Assembly (NCBI GenBank): GCA_049889695.1
Contig: JBMHCX010000012.1
Coordinates: 1 to 9,004 of the forward strand
DNA length: 9,004 nt
From: WTJH01 sp049889695
GTDB lineage: Bacteria > Bacteroidota > Bacteroidia > Flavobacteriales > Flavobacteriaceae
Direction of reading: 5' to 3'
Positions 1 through 7,479 of the stretch are shown here, one piece after another (position 1 is the first letter of the stretch; every line of letters starts with the position of its first letter). A program made the translations under genes and the position numbers. The notes beneath the pieces were generated by a model. That model did not search any database. It had not been told where the DNA came from and saw only the letters and a list, made by a program, of their open reading frames with translations.

Positions 1-141
1 TGGAAGAACAACATAATGTTGGGACGTTTGGGTCAGCCAGAAGAGGTCGCCTCAGTGGTATCGTTTTTAGCAGGTTCAGATGCTGCATTTATAACAGCCG
101 AAACAGTTCAGATCGGAGGCGGACAAGCTTTGGGAATTTAA
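1..141 (+). CDS. SDR-family oxidoreductase, C-terminal end only (partial)
   Basis: Reading frame 1 is open from the window edge to a TAA at 139-141 and gives 46 residues. The piece has the typical C-terminal layout of classical short-chain dehydrogenases/reductases: a G-R-L-G-Q-P-E-E-V segment, then a helix ending in F-L-A-G-S-D-A-A-F-I-T, then a V-Q-I-G-G-G strand where most family members have V-D-G-G. The catalytic Ser-Tyr-Lys and the cofactor-binding N-terminus lie outside the window. It ends 36 bases before a second SDR gene on the same strand, so the two are probably co-transcribed with the KDG kinase and KDPG aldolase that follow. A role in oxidising or reducing a sugar acid is inferred from these neighbours. 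The ending does not resemble KduD as I remember it, so I assign no substrate. Confidence 0.85.
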   Translation, partial: WKNNIMLGRLGQPEEVASVVSFLAGSDAAFITAETVQIGGGQALGI

Positions 142-177
142 TAAACAGCAAAAATAAGTATCAGTATTACCCTAGGT

Positions 178-933
178 ATGAAAAAATTAATGGATAAAGT
201 TGCCGTAGTAACAGGAGGATCGCGAGACATCGGTCGATCAATTGCCGTGACATTGGCCCAACAAGGGGCTAAAGTTGTAGTCAATTATTTGAATTCTGAA
301 GATGCTGCTAATGAAACACTTCAACGTATAAAAGAAAGTGGTGGTACAGGGATAGCCATAAAAGCAGATGTTTCTACCCTTGAAGGAATCTCCCATCTGA
401 AAGCTCAGACGATTGCTGCTTTTGGCAATCATGTAGATATTTTGGTGAATAATGCGGGTGGTCTTTTTGCTCGTAAAACACTTCAAGAGTTCGATCTTGA
501 TTTTTACGAACTTGTGATGGGCGTTAACTTTAAATCAACAGTCTTTGTTTCCCAGGCTTTTGAAGAGCTCATGAATAGTGGCTCAACAATTATAAATATC
601 TCTTCACAAGCAGCTCGTGACGGCGGCGGTGGGGGGTCTGCATTGTACAGTTCTTCCAAAGGAGCTGTGACAACTTTTACAAGAGCTATGTCGAAAGAAT
701 TAGGTCCGAAAGGTATCCGTGTAAACGCGGTATGTCCAGGACTCATAGGAACTAAATTTCACGATGACTTTACAGCCGACGAAATACGCTCAAAAGTGGC
801 GAATATGACTCCTCTTCGAAGAGAGGGATCAGCACAAGAAGTAGCCGATTTGGTCGCTTATTTGGCCTCAGAGGAGGCTTCGTTTATAAACGGGAACAAT
901 ATAGATATCAATGGAGGCCTAGCTTTCAGTTAA
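178..933 (+). CDS. SDR-family NAD(P)-dependent oxidoreductase, probable keto-deoxy uronate (DEH) reductase
   Basis: A complete 251-residue classical SDR. Visible motifs are the cofactor loop T12-G-G-S-R-D-I-G19, the N-N-A-G motif at 91-94, Asn117, the catalytic serine at 142/143, and Y157-x-x-x-K161. The C-terminus ends in I-D-I-N-G-G. The central glycine of TGxxxGxG is replaced by Asp17. It lies 27 bases upstream of a KDG kinase and then a KDPG aldolase, so its likely reaction is NAD(P)H-dependent reduction of 4-deoxy-L-erythro-5-hexoseulose uronate (DEH, from alginate) or a related keto sugar acid to KDG. From memory it resembles flavobacterial DEH reductases, including a D-G-G-G stretch before the active-site Tyr. 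A sugar dehydrogenase acting in the opposite direction is the alternative. ATG 178 is used; the in-frame ATG at 190 (Met5) would also leave the fold intact. There is no clear ribosome binding site. Confidence 0.9.
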   Translation: MKKLMDKVAVVTGGSRDIGRSIAVTLAQQGAKVVVNYLNSEDAANETLQRIKESGGTGIAIKADVSTLEGISHLKAQTIAAFGNHVDILVNNAGGLFARKTLQEFDLDFYELVMGVNFKSTVFVSQAFEELMNSGSTIINISSQAARDGGGGGSALYSSSKGAVTTFTRAMSKELGPKGIRVNAVCPGLIGTKFHDDFTADEIRSKVANMTPLRREGSAQEVADLVAYLASEEASFINGNNIDINGGLAFS

Positions 934-960
934 ATAAGAATAACCTAGAAAATTTAAACA

Positions 961-2001
961 ATGAAAAAAGTAGTAACATTTGGTGAAATCATGTTGCGTT
1001 TAGCCCCTCAAGGGTTTTTAAGATTTTCACAAGCCAATTCCTTCGATGTTGTTTATGGCGGTGGAGAATCGAATGTAGCAGTGTCCTTGGCCAATTATAA
1101 CCTTCCTGTCGATTTTGTTACGCGCTTACCCAACAATGATATTGGCCAATGCGCACTTATGGAAATGCGCAAACGAGGTGTTGGAACCGATCATATCGTC
1201 TTTGGCGGAGATCGTTTGGGCATTTATTTTTTAGAAACAGGAGCGGTGAGTCGTGGGAGTAAAGTAGTCTATGACAGGGCTCATTCTGCCATGTCGGAAA
1301 TACAACCCGGGATGATTGATTGGCACAAAGTATTTAAGGATGCACAGTGGTTTCATTGGACAGGAATTACTCCTGCTATTTCTCAAAGTGCAGCAGATGC
1401 TTGTTTAGAAGCAGTTAAAGTGGCAAGTTCAATGGGTATTACGATTTCTACTGATCTGAATTACCGAGCAAAACTTTGGAAATACGATGGGGATCGGGAA
1501 CAAATCATGACAGAACTTACATCGCATTGTGATATTATTCTTGGGAATGAAGAAGATGCTGAAAAGCACTTCGGCATTAAACCAGAAGGGCTGGATATAA
1601 CAACACAGGGGGAGCATGTCAAAGCAGAAGCTTTTTTATCGGTTTGTGAGCAAATGATGAAAAAATTCCCCAAGGCGAAAAAAGTGATCACCACCTTACG
1701 AGGGTCTATTTCGGCCTCCCACAATACGTGGGCCGGTGTGCTCTATGACGGAATTCAAATGTATAAAAGCAGTGAATATCAGATAACACATATTGTAGAC
1801 CGTGTAGGAGGAGGCGATTCATTTATGGGAGCATTAATTTATGGTTTAATTCACTACCCTGAAGATGATCAGAAAGCTCTAGATTATGCTGTCGCTGCTT
1901 CTTGTTTGAAACATACTATTAAAGGGGATGCCAATTTGGTGACTATTCCCGAAATTGAAAAATTAATGAGTGGTGATGCCTCAGGGCGTGTAGCACGATA
2001 A
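961..2001 (+). CDS. kdgK: 2-keto-3-deoxygluconate (KDG) kinase, PfkB family
   Basis: This 346-residue cytoplasmic sugar kinase phosphorylates 2-keto-3-deoxygluconate to KDPG with ATP. The N-terminus V-T-F-G-E-I-M-L-R-L is typical of KDG kinases. Substrate-side glycines G-G-G-E-S-N lie at 33-38, and T-D-L-N-Y-R at about 164-169 is typical of this subgroup. The PfkB signature D280-R-V-G-G-G-D286 carries the predicted catalytic base Asp286 and the anion hole. Length fits the family (about 310-350). The gene follows the SDR by 27 bases and precedes KDPG aldolase by 7 bases, which is strong context for KDG rather than fructose or ribose as substrate. A galacto-isomer (KDGal) cannot be excluded from sequence alone. 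The ATG at 961 follows an A-rich leader without a Shine-Dalgarno sequence. Confidence 0.92.
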   Translation: MKKVVTFGEIMLRLAPQGFLRFSQANSFDVVYGGGESNVAVSLANYNLPVDFVTRLPNNDIGQCALMEMRKRGVGTDHIVFGGDRLGIYFLETGAVSRGSKVVYDRAHSAMSEIQPGMIDWHKVFKDAQWFHWTGITPAISQSAADACLEAVKVASSMGITISTDLNYRAKLWKYDGDREQIMTELTSHCDIILGNEEDAEKHFGIKPEGLDITTQGEHVKAEAFLSVCEQMMKKFPKAKKVITTLRGSISASHNTWAGVLYDGIQMYKSSEYQITHIVDRVGGGDSFMGALIYGLIHYPEDDQKALDYAVAASCLKHTIKGDANLVTIPEIEKLMSGDASGRVAR

Positions 2002-2008
2002 ATATATT

Positions 2009-2674
2009 ATGGCACAGTATACTCGCTTACAAGTAGTTCAGCAGATGGAGAGCTCGGGAATGGTTCCTTTGTTTTTTCATCCAGATATTCAAGTTGCCAA
2101 GTCTGTTTTAAAGGCTTGTTACGAAGGTGGGGCACGCCTGATGGAGTTCACCAATCGCGGCGATTTTGCTCTAGAAGTTTTTAATGAGCTGATCAAATAT
2201 GCTATCGATCAACTTCCTGGAATGATTCTGGGGGTTGGTTCAATAACCGATGCAGCCGCAGCTTCTCAATATATGTTGGCAGGAGCTAATTTTATTGTGA
2301 CGCCTGTCTTTCGTGAAGATATCGCATTGGTGTGTAATCGAAGAAAGGTTCTTTGGTCTCCTGGCTGCGGTTCATTAACCGAAATTGCTCGCGCAGAAGA
2401 GTTGGGTTGTGAAATCGTTAAACTTTTCCCAGGGAGCACATATGGCCCCGGTTTTGTCAAAGCCATTAAAGGTCCCCAGCCATGGACAAGTATTATGCCA
2501 ACAGGCGGGGTTTCAACGGAAGAGTCTAATCTTCAAGGATGGTTTAATGCCGGCGTTACTTGCGTAGGGATGGGGTCGAAATTAATCTCTAAAGAGATCC
2601 TCCAGGCCAAAGATTATCAACAGCTCGAGGCCGATGTAAGAACAGCCCTTGAGACGATAAAGAAAGTTCGATAG
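2009..2674 (+). CDS. eda: 2-dehydro-3-deoxy-6-phosphogluconate (KDPG) aldolase, class I
   Basis: This 221-residue aldolase cleaves KDPG to pyruvate and glyceraldehyde-3-phosphate and may also act as 4-hydroxy-2-oxoglutarate aldolase. The Schiff-base lysine is Lys138 in E-I-V-K-L-F-P-G. The supporting acid/base glutamate is Glu46 in M-E-F-T-N-R-G. Other family marks are the G-V-G-S-I-T strand at 75-80, S-P-G-C-G-S-L-T-E at 117-125, and the phosphate-binding M-P-T-G-G-V at 163-168. Eda proteins usually show an 'I-E-I-T-L-R' strand at the Glu; here it reads M-E-F-T-N-R, a variant I associate with Bacteroidota members. It starts 7 bases after the KDG kinase stop and is last in its transcription unit, followed by a terminator. 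The KDPGal isomer is an alternative substrate. Confidence 0.93.
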   Translation: MAQYTRLQVVQQMESSGMVPLFFHPDIQVAKSVLKACYEGGARLMEFTNRGDFALEVFNELIKYAIDQLPGMILGVGSITDAAAASQYMLAGANFIVTPVFREDIALVCNRRKVLWSPGCGSLTEIARAEELGCEIVKLFPGSTYGPGFVKAIKGPQPWTSIMPTGGVSTEESNLQGWFNAGVTCVGMGSKLISKEILQAKDYQQLEADVRTALETIKKVR

Positions 2675-2697
2675 TTAAATCTCTAGAACTTCTTGGT

Positions 2698-2730
2698 AAA
2701 AAAAATGTGGTGTTATGCCACATTTTTTTT
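2698..2730 (+). terminator. Rho-independent terminator after eda
   Basis: A perfect stem pairs ATGTGG at 2705-2710 with CCACAT at 2718-2723 around a 7-base loop. The stem is extended by an A-run at 2698-2704 that can pair with the T-run at 2724-2730. With A-run and T-run on opposite sides, it could also stop transcription from the other direction. It lies 24 bases after the eda stop codon and separates the KDG/KDPG unit from the gluconate unit. I see no convincing TAnnTTTG promoter element between it and the next start at 2776. Confidence 0.85.
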
Positions 2731-2775
2731 AAATTATTATAATCATTTAACTTATAATTAAATAAGCCTTTAACT

Positions 2776-4011
2776 ATGAATAAATTATTTAAATTTTTAT
2801 TGGCTTTCGGCCCGGGGATTTTTGCCATCGGTTATACGATTGGTACAGGAAGTGTAACTTCAATGATAGTTGCAGGGAATAATTTTGGAATGAATCTGTT
2901 GTGGGTTCTTTGTTTTAGTTGTCTTTTTTCAGGAATCTTAATTTACGTCTCTGGCAGCTATTATTTGTTGACCGGGGAAACCATCCTTTATGCCATCAGA
3001 AAGCATTTTCCTAAAGGAAAAATAATTGCTTTAGCGATTATTCTTACTGTTGGGATAGGTCAATGGAATTCACTGATTGGAATTTTAGGAATCACATCCA
3101 ATGTAATTTTTGAAGTTCTAAGTTTAAATTTCCCCGCTTTAACTGCACAGAAATACGAAATTGTCTTAAGCATAGCAGTTATTATCATAGGCATTTTCTA
3201 TATCCTCTTGATCAGAGGGAACTATTCGGTATTCGAAAAAATATTAGCTGTTTTTGTAACCGCAATGGGACTTTCATTCCTATTTACGCTCTTTTTTGTA
3301 TACCCTTTGCCGTCTGAAATTTTACGCGGTTTAATTCCCACCATTCCCGAAGTAGAGGGTGCAGGTACCCTAATCGCTGCTTTTGTTGGAACAACTATGG
3401 CAGCCGCCACTTTTTTGTCTAGGCCATTATTTATTCAGGGGAAAGGTTGGACTATTCACGATTTCAAGCTTCAAAAAAATGATGCTATTGTTGCCAGTAT
3501 ACTCATTTTTACTATCAGTGGTTCCATTATGGCTGTTGCCAGTGGCAGCTTGTATGGAACGGGAACAGAAATCAATCATGTTTTGGATATGTCTGATACC
3601 CTAAAACCATCGGTTGGGAAATTTGCAGTAAGCATCTTTTTTATCGGGACCTTAAGTGCTGGATTATCATCGATATTTCCATGTTTAATGATAGTCCCTC
3701 TAATGTTAGGGGATTTTAATGCAGGAAAGTTAGATGTATCTTCTAAACGTTTTAAATGGGTCACAGGAATTGCTAGTGTCTTGGCACTCTCCATACCCGT
3801 ATTTGGCTTTAATCCTATAAAAGGCCAAATTATAACCCAAGTATTTAACGTTTTTGCTCTCCCATTGGTGGTCTTGTGTTTACTCTATCTATGGAATCGT
3901 AAACATGAAAATCTTCCCCCCAAAAAACGCCTTATCAATTTGATTATGGCTGGAGCATTTCTGTTTTCATTAATCATTATGTTTAATGGTTTAAGCGATA
4001 TCTTTACCTAG
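2776..4011 (+). CDS. Nramp-fold (SLC11-like) membrane transporter lacking most metal-binding residues; substrate unknown
   Basis: A 411-residue integral inner-membrane protein with about 11 hydrophobic segments. The N-terminal G12-P-G14, the hydrophobic TM1, the following A-G-N-N-F-G-M-N-L-L-W-V stretch, and a later L-L-T-G-E-T (64-69) line up with Nramp transporters without gaps. The metal site does not: the TM1 motif DPGN falls on G23-T-G-S26, and the TM6 motif MPH falls on M208-A-A210. Only the methionine survives, so the coordinating Asp, Asn and His are gone. General databases would probably label it a divalent metal transporter, which the residues do not support. It is 6 bases upstream of gluconokinase and opens a gluconate operon, so a sugar acid, another organic anion or an unusual cation is possible. 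This is inference; GntP in the same unit is already a gluconate carrier. Confidence 0.85.
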   Translation: MNKLFKFLLAFGPGIFAIGYTIGTGSVTSMIVAGNNFGMNLLWVLCFSCLFSGILIYVSGSYYLLTGETILYAIRKHFPKGKIIALAIILTVGIGQWNSLIGILGITSNVIFEVLSLNFPALTAQKYEIVLSIAVIIIGIFYILLIRGNYSVFEKILAVFVTAMGLSFLFTLFFVYPLPSEILRGLIPTIPEVEGAGTLIAAFVGTTMAAATFLSRPLFIQGKGWTIHDFKLQKNDAIVASILIFTISGSIMAVASGSLYGTGTEINHVLDMSDTLKPSVGKFAVSIFFIGTLSAGLSSIFPCLMIVPLMLGDFNAGKLDVSSKRFKWVTGIASVLALSIPVFGFNPIKGQIITQVFNVFALPLVVLCLLYLWNRKHENLPPKKRLINLIMAGAFLFSLIIMFNGLSDIFT

Positions 4012-4017
4012 ACAAAT

Positions 4018-4503
4018 ATGTTTCCAAGTGTAATCTTTATGATGGGTGTTAGTGGGTCAGGAAAAACGCTAATCGGAGAATTATTGGCTGGAGAATTAGG
4101 GTGCTTATTCATAGATGCGGATGATTACCATCCCCGATCGAATATCCAAAAAATGAGTCAAGGGATTCCCTTGACTGATCAGGATCGGCAACCATGGTTA
4201 GAAAGTTTAAATAGTATAGCACAAACGCATTTATCTAAGGGTTGTGTAATTGCTTGTTCCGCTTTAAAACAGTCCTACAGGAACCAGCTTGAGATCGGCT
4301 TAGAAGGGCGTTGTCATTGGGTGCATCTTCAAGGCACTTACAAACGCATTTTTAAACGTATGAGCGATCGAAAAAACCATTTCATGTCAGCTAGCATGTT
4401 ACAGTCTCAATTCGACGTTCTAGAGCCTCCAAAAGACGCTATTGAGATATCTATCGATCAGAAGCCCGAGAGAATTCTTCAACAAATTCAAAAAGCCTTA
4501 TGA
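4018..4503 (+). CDS. gntK: Gluconokinase
   Basis: This 161-residue cytoplasmic P-loop kinase converts D-gluconate and ATP to 6-phosphogluconate. The Walker A motif G10-V-S-G-S-G-K-T17 is preceded by F-M-M, as is usual for GntK. Further family marks are D-D-Y-H-P (35-39), P-L-T-D-Q-D-R-x-P-W (51-60), C-S-A-L-K (80-84), R-K-N-H-F-M (118-123), S-Q-F (130-132) and L-E-P-P (135-138). Length matches the family (about 160-180). It begins 6 bases after the Nramp-like gene, and its TGA overlaps the ATG of gnd as ATGA at 4500-4503, indicating translational coupling. It supplies the substrate of the following dehydrogenase. No adjacent GntR or LacI regulator is visible. Confidence 0.96.
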   Translation: MFPSVIFMMGVSGSGKTLIGELLAGELGCLFIDADDYHPRSNIQKMSQGIPLTDQDRQPWLESLNSIAQTHLSKGCVIACSALKQSYRNQLEIGLEGRCHWVHLQGTYKRIFKRMSDRKNHFMSASMLQSQFDVLEPPKDAIEISIDQKPERILQQIQKAL

Positions 4504-5894
4504 AGCATTCAGAAATAGGAATTATTGGCTTAGGAGTAATGGGGAAAAGTTTGACCAGAAATTTGGCCCAGAAGGGATTTCAGATATCCATGTATAATAG
4601 ACATGTCGAGGGTCAAGAAGAAAATGTAGCTCGAGATTTTCAACAATCCTTTCCTGAACTGCACAATAGCCAGGCATTTGATGATCTCCAAGGTTTTGTG
4701 GATTCTTTAGCGACTCCCCGAAAAATTTTAATGATGATTCCTGCAGGTGCTGCGATCGATGATTTTTTAGAGCAAATAGAATCGCTCTTACAACCGAACG
4801 ATATATTGGTGGACGGCGGGAATTCACATTTTGAAGACACCCAAAGAAGAATGGGACATCTTCAAAAAAAAGGGATTCATTTCATAGGGGCTGGAATTTC
4901 AGGAGGCCAGTTAGGAGCTTTACATGGTCCTTCCATCATGCCCTCAGGGGATTTATCTGCATATGAACATGTACAGAAATTTTTGGAGGCGATTTCGGCG
5001 AAAGATGCGCAAGGAAACCCTTGCTGTACTTATATAGGCCCGGAGGGCAGCGGTCATTTTGTAAAAATGATTCACAACGGCATTGAATATGTAGAAATGC
5101 AATTGCTAGCAGAGTGCTATTTTTTGCTTCGACAACAGGCCTATTCAAATCATCAAATGGCTGATATTTTCGAAAATTGGCGAGATGACTTGGATAGTTA
5201 TCTACTGCAGATAACTGTCGACATACTCCGAAAAAAAGAAGGGGAAGAATATGTCTTAGACACCATACTTGACCAAGCTGAAAATAAGGGAACAGGAAAG
5301 TGGTCTACCCAGACCATCGCAACTGCAGGTTCTCCAGCAGGCCTTATACCTACGGCTCTATTGGTTCGGTACCTTTCAAGTTTTAAGTCTAAGAGAGTTC
5401 AATTTTCTAAAGAATTTGCCTTTTCTCCAGTTCATCCTGATATCGCCCTTGATGATTTGAAAGCAACCTACGGCTTGGCTAGGATCATTAATCATCATCA
5501 GGGTTTTTGGACTATAGTTCAGTGGTCAAGCCAACAAAATTGGCAACTTAACCTTAGTGAAATAGCCCGTGTATGGACCCAAGGGTGCATTATTCAATCG
5601 GATCTGATGGCAGAAATTAAGACTTTGCTGAAACAAAGCGATGAAATCCTATCGACCTCTGCTATTCGCCAATTGATAGTTGAAAGCTACCCAAAAGCGC
5701 AAAGGGTTGTCAGTTCAGCGATAAATGCTTCATGTGCCGTCCCTTGCTTTTCAGAGACAGTTCAGTACTTCCAGGGATTAATCACAGCGGATTCTCCAGC
5801 AAATTTACTTCAAGCACAACGCGACTTTTTTGGGGAGCACACCTATCTAAAAAAAGGCGATCCTTTAAGGACCAAACATACAACTGAGTGGTAA
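4500..5894 (+). CDS. gnd: 6-phosphogluconate dehydrogenase, decarboxylating
   Basis: A 464-residue cytoplasmic enzyme that oxidises 6-phosphogluconate to ribulose-5-phosphate and CO2. The Rossmann loop G10-L-G-V-M-G15 opens the protein. N33-R34 after the second strand favours NADP over NAD, although the usual following Thr is His35. V-D-G-G-N-S (104-109) and the substrate loop S134-G-G136 are present. The catalytic pair is Lys189 and Glu196 in K-M-I-H-N-G-I-E-Y. K263-G-T-G-K-W and Arg290 bind substrate in the helical domain, and the C-terminal tail R441-D-F-F-G-E-H447-T-Y is the part that reaches the partner subunit. The common I-M-P-G-G reads I-M-P-S-G (146-150). Length is normal for the long, dimeric form. 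It overlaps gntK by 4 bases and is followed 54 bases later by gntP. Confidence 0.96.
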   Translation: MKHSEIGIIGLGVMGKSLTRNLAQKGFQISMYNRHVEGQEENVARDFQQSFPELHNSQAFDDLQGFVDSLATPRKILMMIPAGAAIDDFLEQIESLLQPNDILVDGGNSHFEDTQRRMGHLQKKGIHFIGAGISGGQLGALHGPSIMPSGDLSAYEHVQKFLEAISAKDAQGNPCCTYIGPEGSGHFVKMIHNGIEYVEMQLLAECYFLLRQQAYSNHQMADIFENWRDDLDSYLLQITVDILRKKEGEEYVLDTILDQAENKGTGKWSTQTIATAGSPAGLIPTALLVRYLSSFKSKRVQFSKEFAFSPVHPDIALDDLKATYGLARIINHHQGFWTIVQWSSQQNWQLNLSEIARVWTQGCIIQSDLMAEIKTLLKQSDEILSTSAIRQLIVESYPKAQRVVSSAINASCAVPCFSETVQYFQGLITADSPANLLQAQRDFFGEHTYLKKGDPLRTKHTTEW

Positions 5895-5948
5895 GAGAGT
5901 TTTTATTCTTGGAAGAATACCTCCAATAGTATACTTTTAGGGAGTTAC

Positions 5949-7289
5949 ATGGATACTTTCCTTTTTCTTGCTGTTATTAGTGGAATACTAGTGTTACTGC
6001 TGCTGGTCTTACGTTACAAAATTCCGGCATTCTTAGCACTCTTAAGTTCTTGTCTTATTGTAGGTCTTTTGACGGGCTATCCGCTAGCAGACCTTTTACA
6101 AACCATACAGAAGGGAGTTGGTAACACTTTAGGCTTTGTGGCTGTAGTCGTAGGATTAGGGGCATTGTTAGGTGGATTTTTAGAGGCTACAGGAGGAGCA
6201 GCGGTGCTTGCACATAGCACAATAGCAAGCTTAGGGGAAAAAAAAGCCTCCTGGGGCTTATTGCTGACAGGTTTCCTGATCGCTATTCCTGTATTTTTTG
6301 ATGTTGCCTTCGTGATCTTAGTTCCGGTGGTATATTCCCTTCAAAGGAAAACCGGAAAATCTATTCTTGCTTTTGCTTTACCCCTACTTGCCGGATTAGC
6401 GATTACACACGCATTCATTCCCCCAACCCCTGGACCAGTTGCAGTTGCAGAAATTTTAGACGCTCCCCTTGGATGGGTGATCATTTTTGGAATGCTCGTG
6501 GGCTTACCGACTGCCTATATCAGCGGCATTGTTTTTCCTAAATTCATCAGTCCGAGAATATATGCGGAAGCTCCTCCTGAAGTTGCCCCTCAACATCAAA
6601 CTGCCAAGCCACTCCAATTGAATCATATTTTATTGATTATTGGATGGCCATTATTTTGGATTATTGCTGGAACGATCCTAAAAGAATTCGGTTGGCAAGA
6701 CTCCTTTTATAGTAGCCTACAAGTGCCTATACAACTACTGGGTCATCCATTTGGGGCTTTACTTTCGGCTAACTTTTTAGCATGGATCATTTTCCGGAAA
6801 TTATATGCATTACCACCTAAGGAATTACTGCAAATTTCAAATAAATCACTTCAGCCGATCGGCATTATACTCTTACTCACCGGGACTGGAGGGGCTTTTA
6901 AACAATTATTGATCGACACAAAAGTTGGCGAAATGCTTGGCAGCATAATCTATTCCAATCAATTCCCCATACTGTTGTTTGCCTTTCTGGTCGCCGTTCT
7001 TGTCCGATTGATGCAAGGGTCGGCTACTGTAGCTATGATCACTGCTGCAGGCTTGACAGCACCTTTGTTAAACAGCGACATTTCAGATCCTCAAAAAGCT
7101 TTAATTGTAATTGCCATAGCGGCTGGAGCTTCTATTTTCTCCCATGTAAACGACAGTGGTTTTTGGTTAGTGGGGAAGTACTTAAACTTAACTGAAAAAG
7201 AAACCCTACGTTCTTGGTCCATCATGACCCTTATTATAGCTATTTGCGGATTTTTTATGGTCGGTATCTTCAGCTATTGGGTTTCCTAA
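5949..7289 (+). CDS. gntP: Gluconate:H+ symporter, GntP family
   Basis: A 446-residue polytopic inner-membrane permease of the GntP family, which takes up gluconate or related sugar acids with protons. Family marks are P-V-F-F-D-V-A-F (114-121), T-H-A-F-I-P-P-T-P-G-P (153-163), T-G-T-G-G-A-F-K (311-318), Q-G-S-A-T-V-A (356-362) and S-H-V-N-D-S-G-F-W (398-406). About 12 hydrophobic segments are visible, with a hydrophilic loop around 203-222. A gluconate substrate is inferred from gntK and gnd directly upstream; some family members take other C6 acids, hydroxybutyrate or serine. The 54-base gap holds TTG at 5909-5911 and TACTTTTA at 5932-5939, one base off TAnnTTTG, so a weak internal promoter is possible. 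No hairpin with a T-run follows the stop. Confidence 0.94.
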   Translation: MDTFLFLAVISGILVLLLLVLRYKIPAFLALLSSCLIVGLLTGYPLADLLQTIQKGVGNTLGFVAVVVGLGALLGGFLEATGGAAVLAHSTIASLGEKKASWGLLLTGFLIAIPVFFDVAFVILVPVVYSLQRKTGKSILAFALPLLAGLAITHAFIPPTPGPVAVAEILDAPLGWVIIFGMLVGLPTAYISGIVFPKFISPRIYAEAPPEVAPQHQTAKPLQLNHILLIIGWPLFWIIAGTILKEFGWQDSFYSSLQVPIQLLGHPFGALLSANFLAWIIFRKLYALPPKELLQISNKSLQPIGIILLLTGTGGAFKQLLIDTKVGEMLGSIIYSNQFPILLFAFLVAVLVRLMQGSATVAMITAAGLTAPLLNSDISDPQKALIVIAIAAGASIFSHVNDSGFWLVGKYLNLTEKETLRSWSIMTLIIAICGFFMVGIFSYWVS

Positions 7290-7303
7290 ACACCAAAACA
7301 AAG

Positions 7304-7441
7304 CTATTTTCTTTTCCATCTATGGGTTAAATTACGAGAACCTAGTAAAAACCTATCCAATGCAAAGAATTTTCCCGGAGCGAAATACCCCATAAGAGGT
7401 CGGGCGATCTGAGGATATTTATAAAAAAAAGCTAATTCGGT
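7304..7441 (-). pseudogene. Possible 3' remnant of an unidentified gene (45 codons plus stop)
   Basis: On the minus strand a frame is open from 7441 to a TAG at 7304-7306, bounded upstream by TAA at 7442-7444. The translation looks protein-like: F-F-Y-K-Y-P-Q-I-A-R-P-L-M-G-Y-F, then A-P-G-K-F-F-A-L-D-R-F-L-L-G, ending in basic residues (H-R-W-K-R-K). There is no start codon near its upstream end, and the + strand gene at 7485 blocks further extension, so it would be the tail of a gene whose front has been lost. I do not recognise the family. A 45-codon open frame can arise by chance, so confidence is low; the case rests on the residue pattern and on the otherwise empty gap. Confidence 0.3.
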
Positions 7442-7471
7442 TTAAGGTTCTTTCTATTTATAACAGATGTG

Positions 7472-7479
7472 TATTTTTG
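7472..7479 (+). promoter_or_regulatory. Candidate -7 promoter element (TATTTTTG)
   Basis: The site matches the Bacteroidota -7 consensus TAnnTTTG exactly. No TTG is found at the expected -33 distance, so it is a half-match. If used, transcription would begin around 7486, which would rule out the ATG at 7467 and favour the ATG at 7503 for the Bax inhibitor-1-like gene. Confidence 0.22.

Noticed and set aside
622..640. G-rich tract (including a run of six G) in the SDR gene as a possible phase-variable slippage site
   Set aside because: It encodes a Gly loop expected at this place in related SDRs, and six bases is too short to argue for phase variation.
504..746. 80-codon minus-strand open frame inside the SDR gene
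   Set aside because: Its poly-Pro stretch is only the antisense of the Gly-rich loop before the SDR active-site Tyr; no independent support.
2385..2567. 60-codon + strand frame inside eda
   Set aside because: Out-of-frame shadow of the aldolase, which has intact catalytic residues.
4522..4827. 101-codon minus-strand open frame inside gnd
   Set aside because: It lies fully within the well-supported 6-phosphogluconate dehydrogenase and shows no recognisable domain.
5904..5919. TATTCT/AGAATA hairpin between gnd and gntP as a terminator
   Set aside because: The stem is 6 AT-rich pairs with no T-run after it; read-through to gntP is expected.
7315..7345. Imperfect inverted repeat after gntP as a terminator
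   Set aside because: Pairing needs bulges and no T-tract follows.
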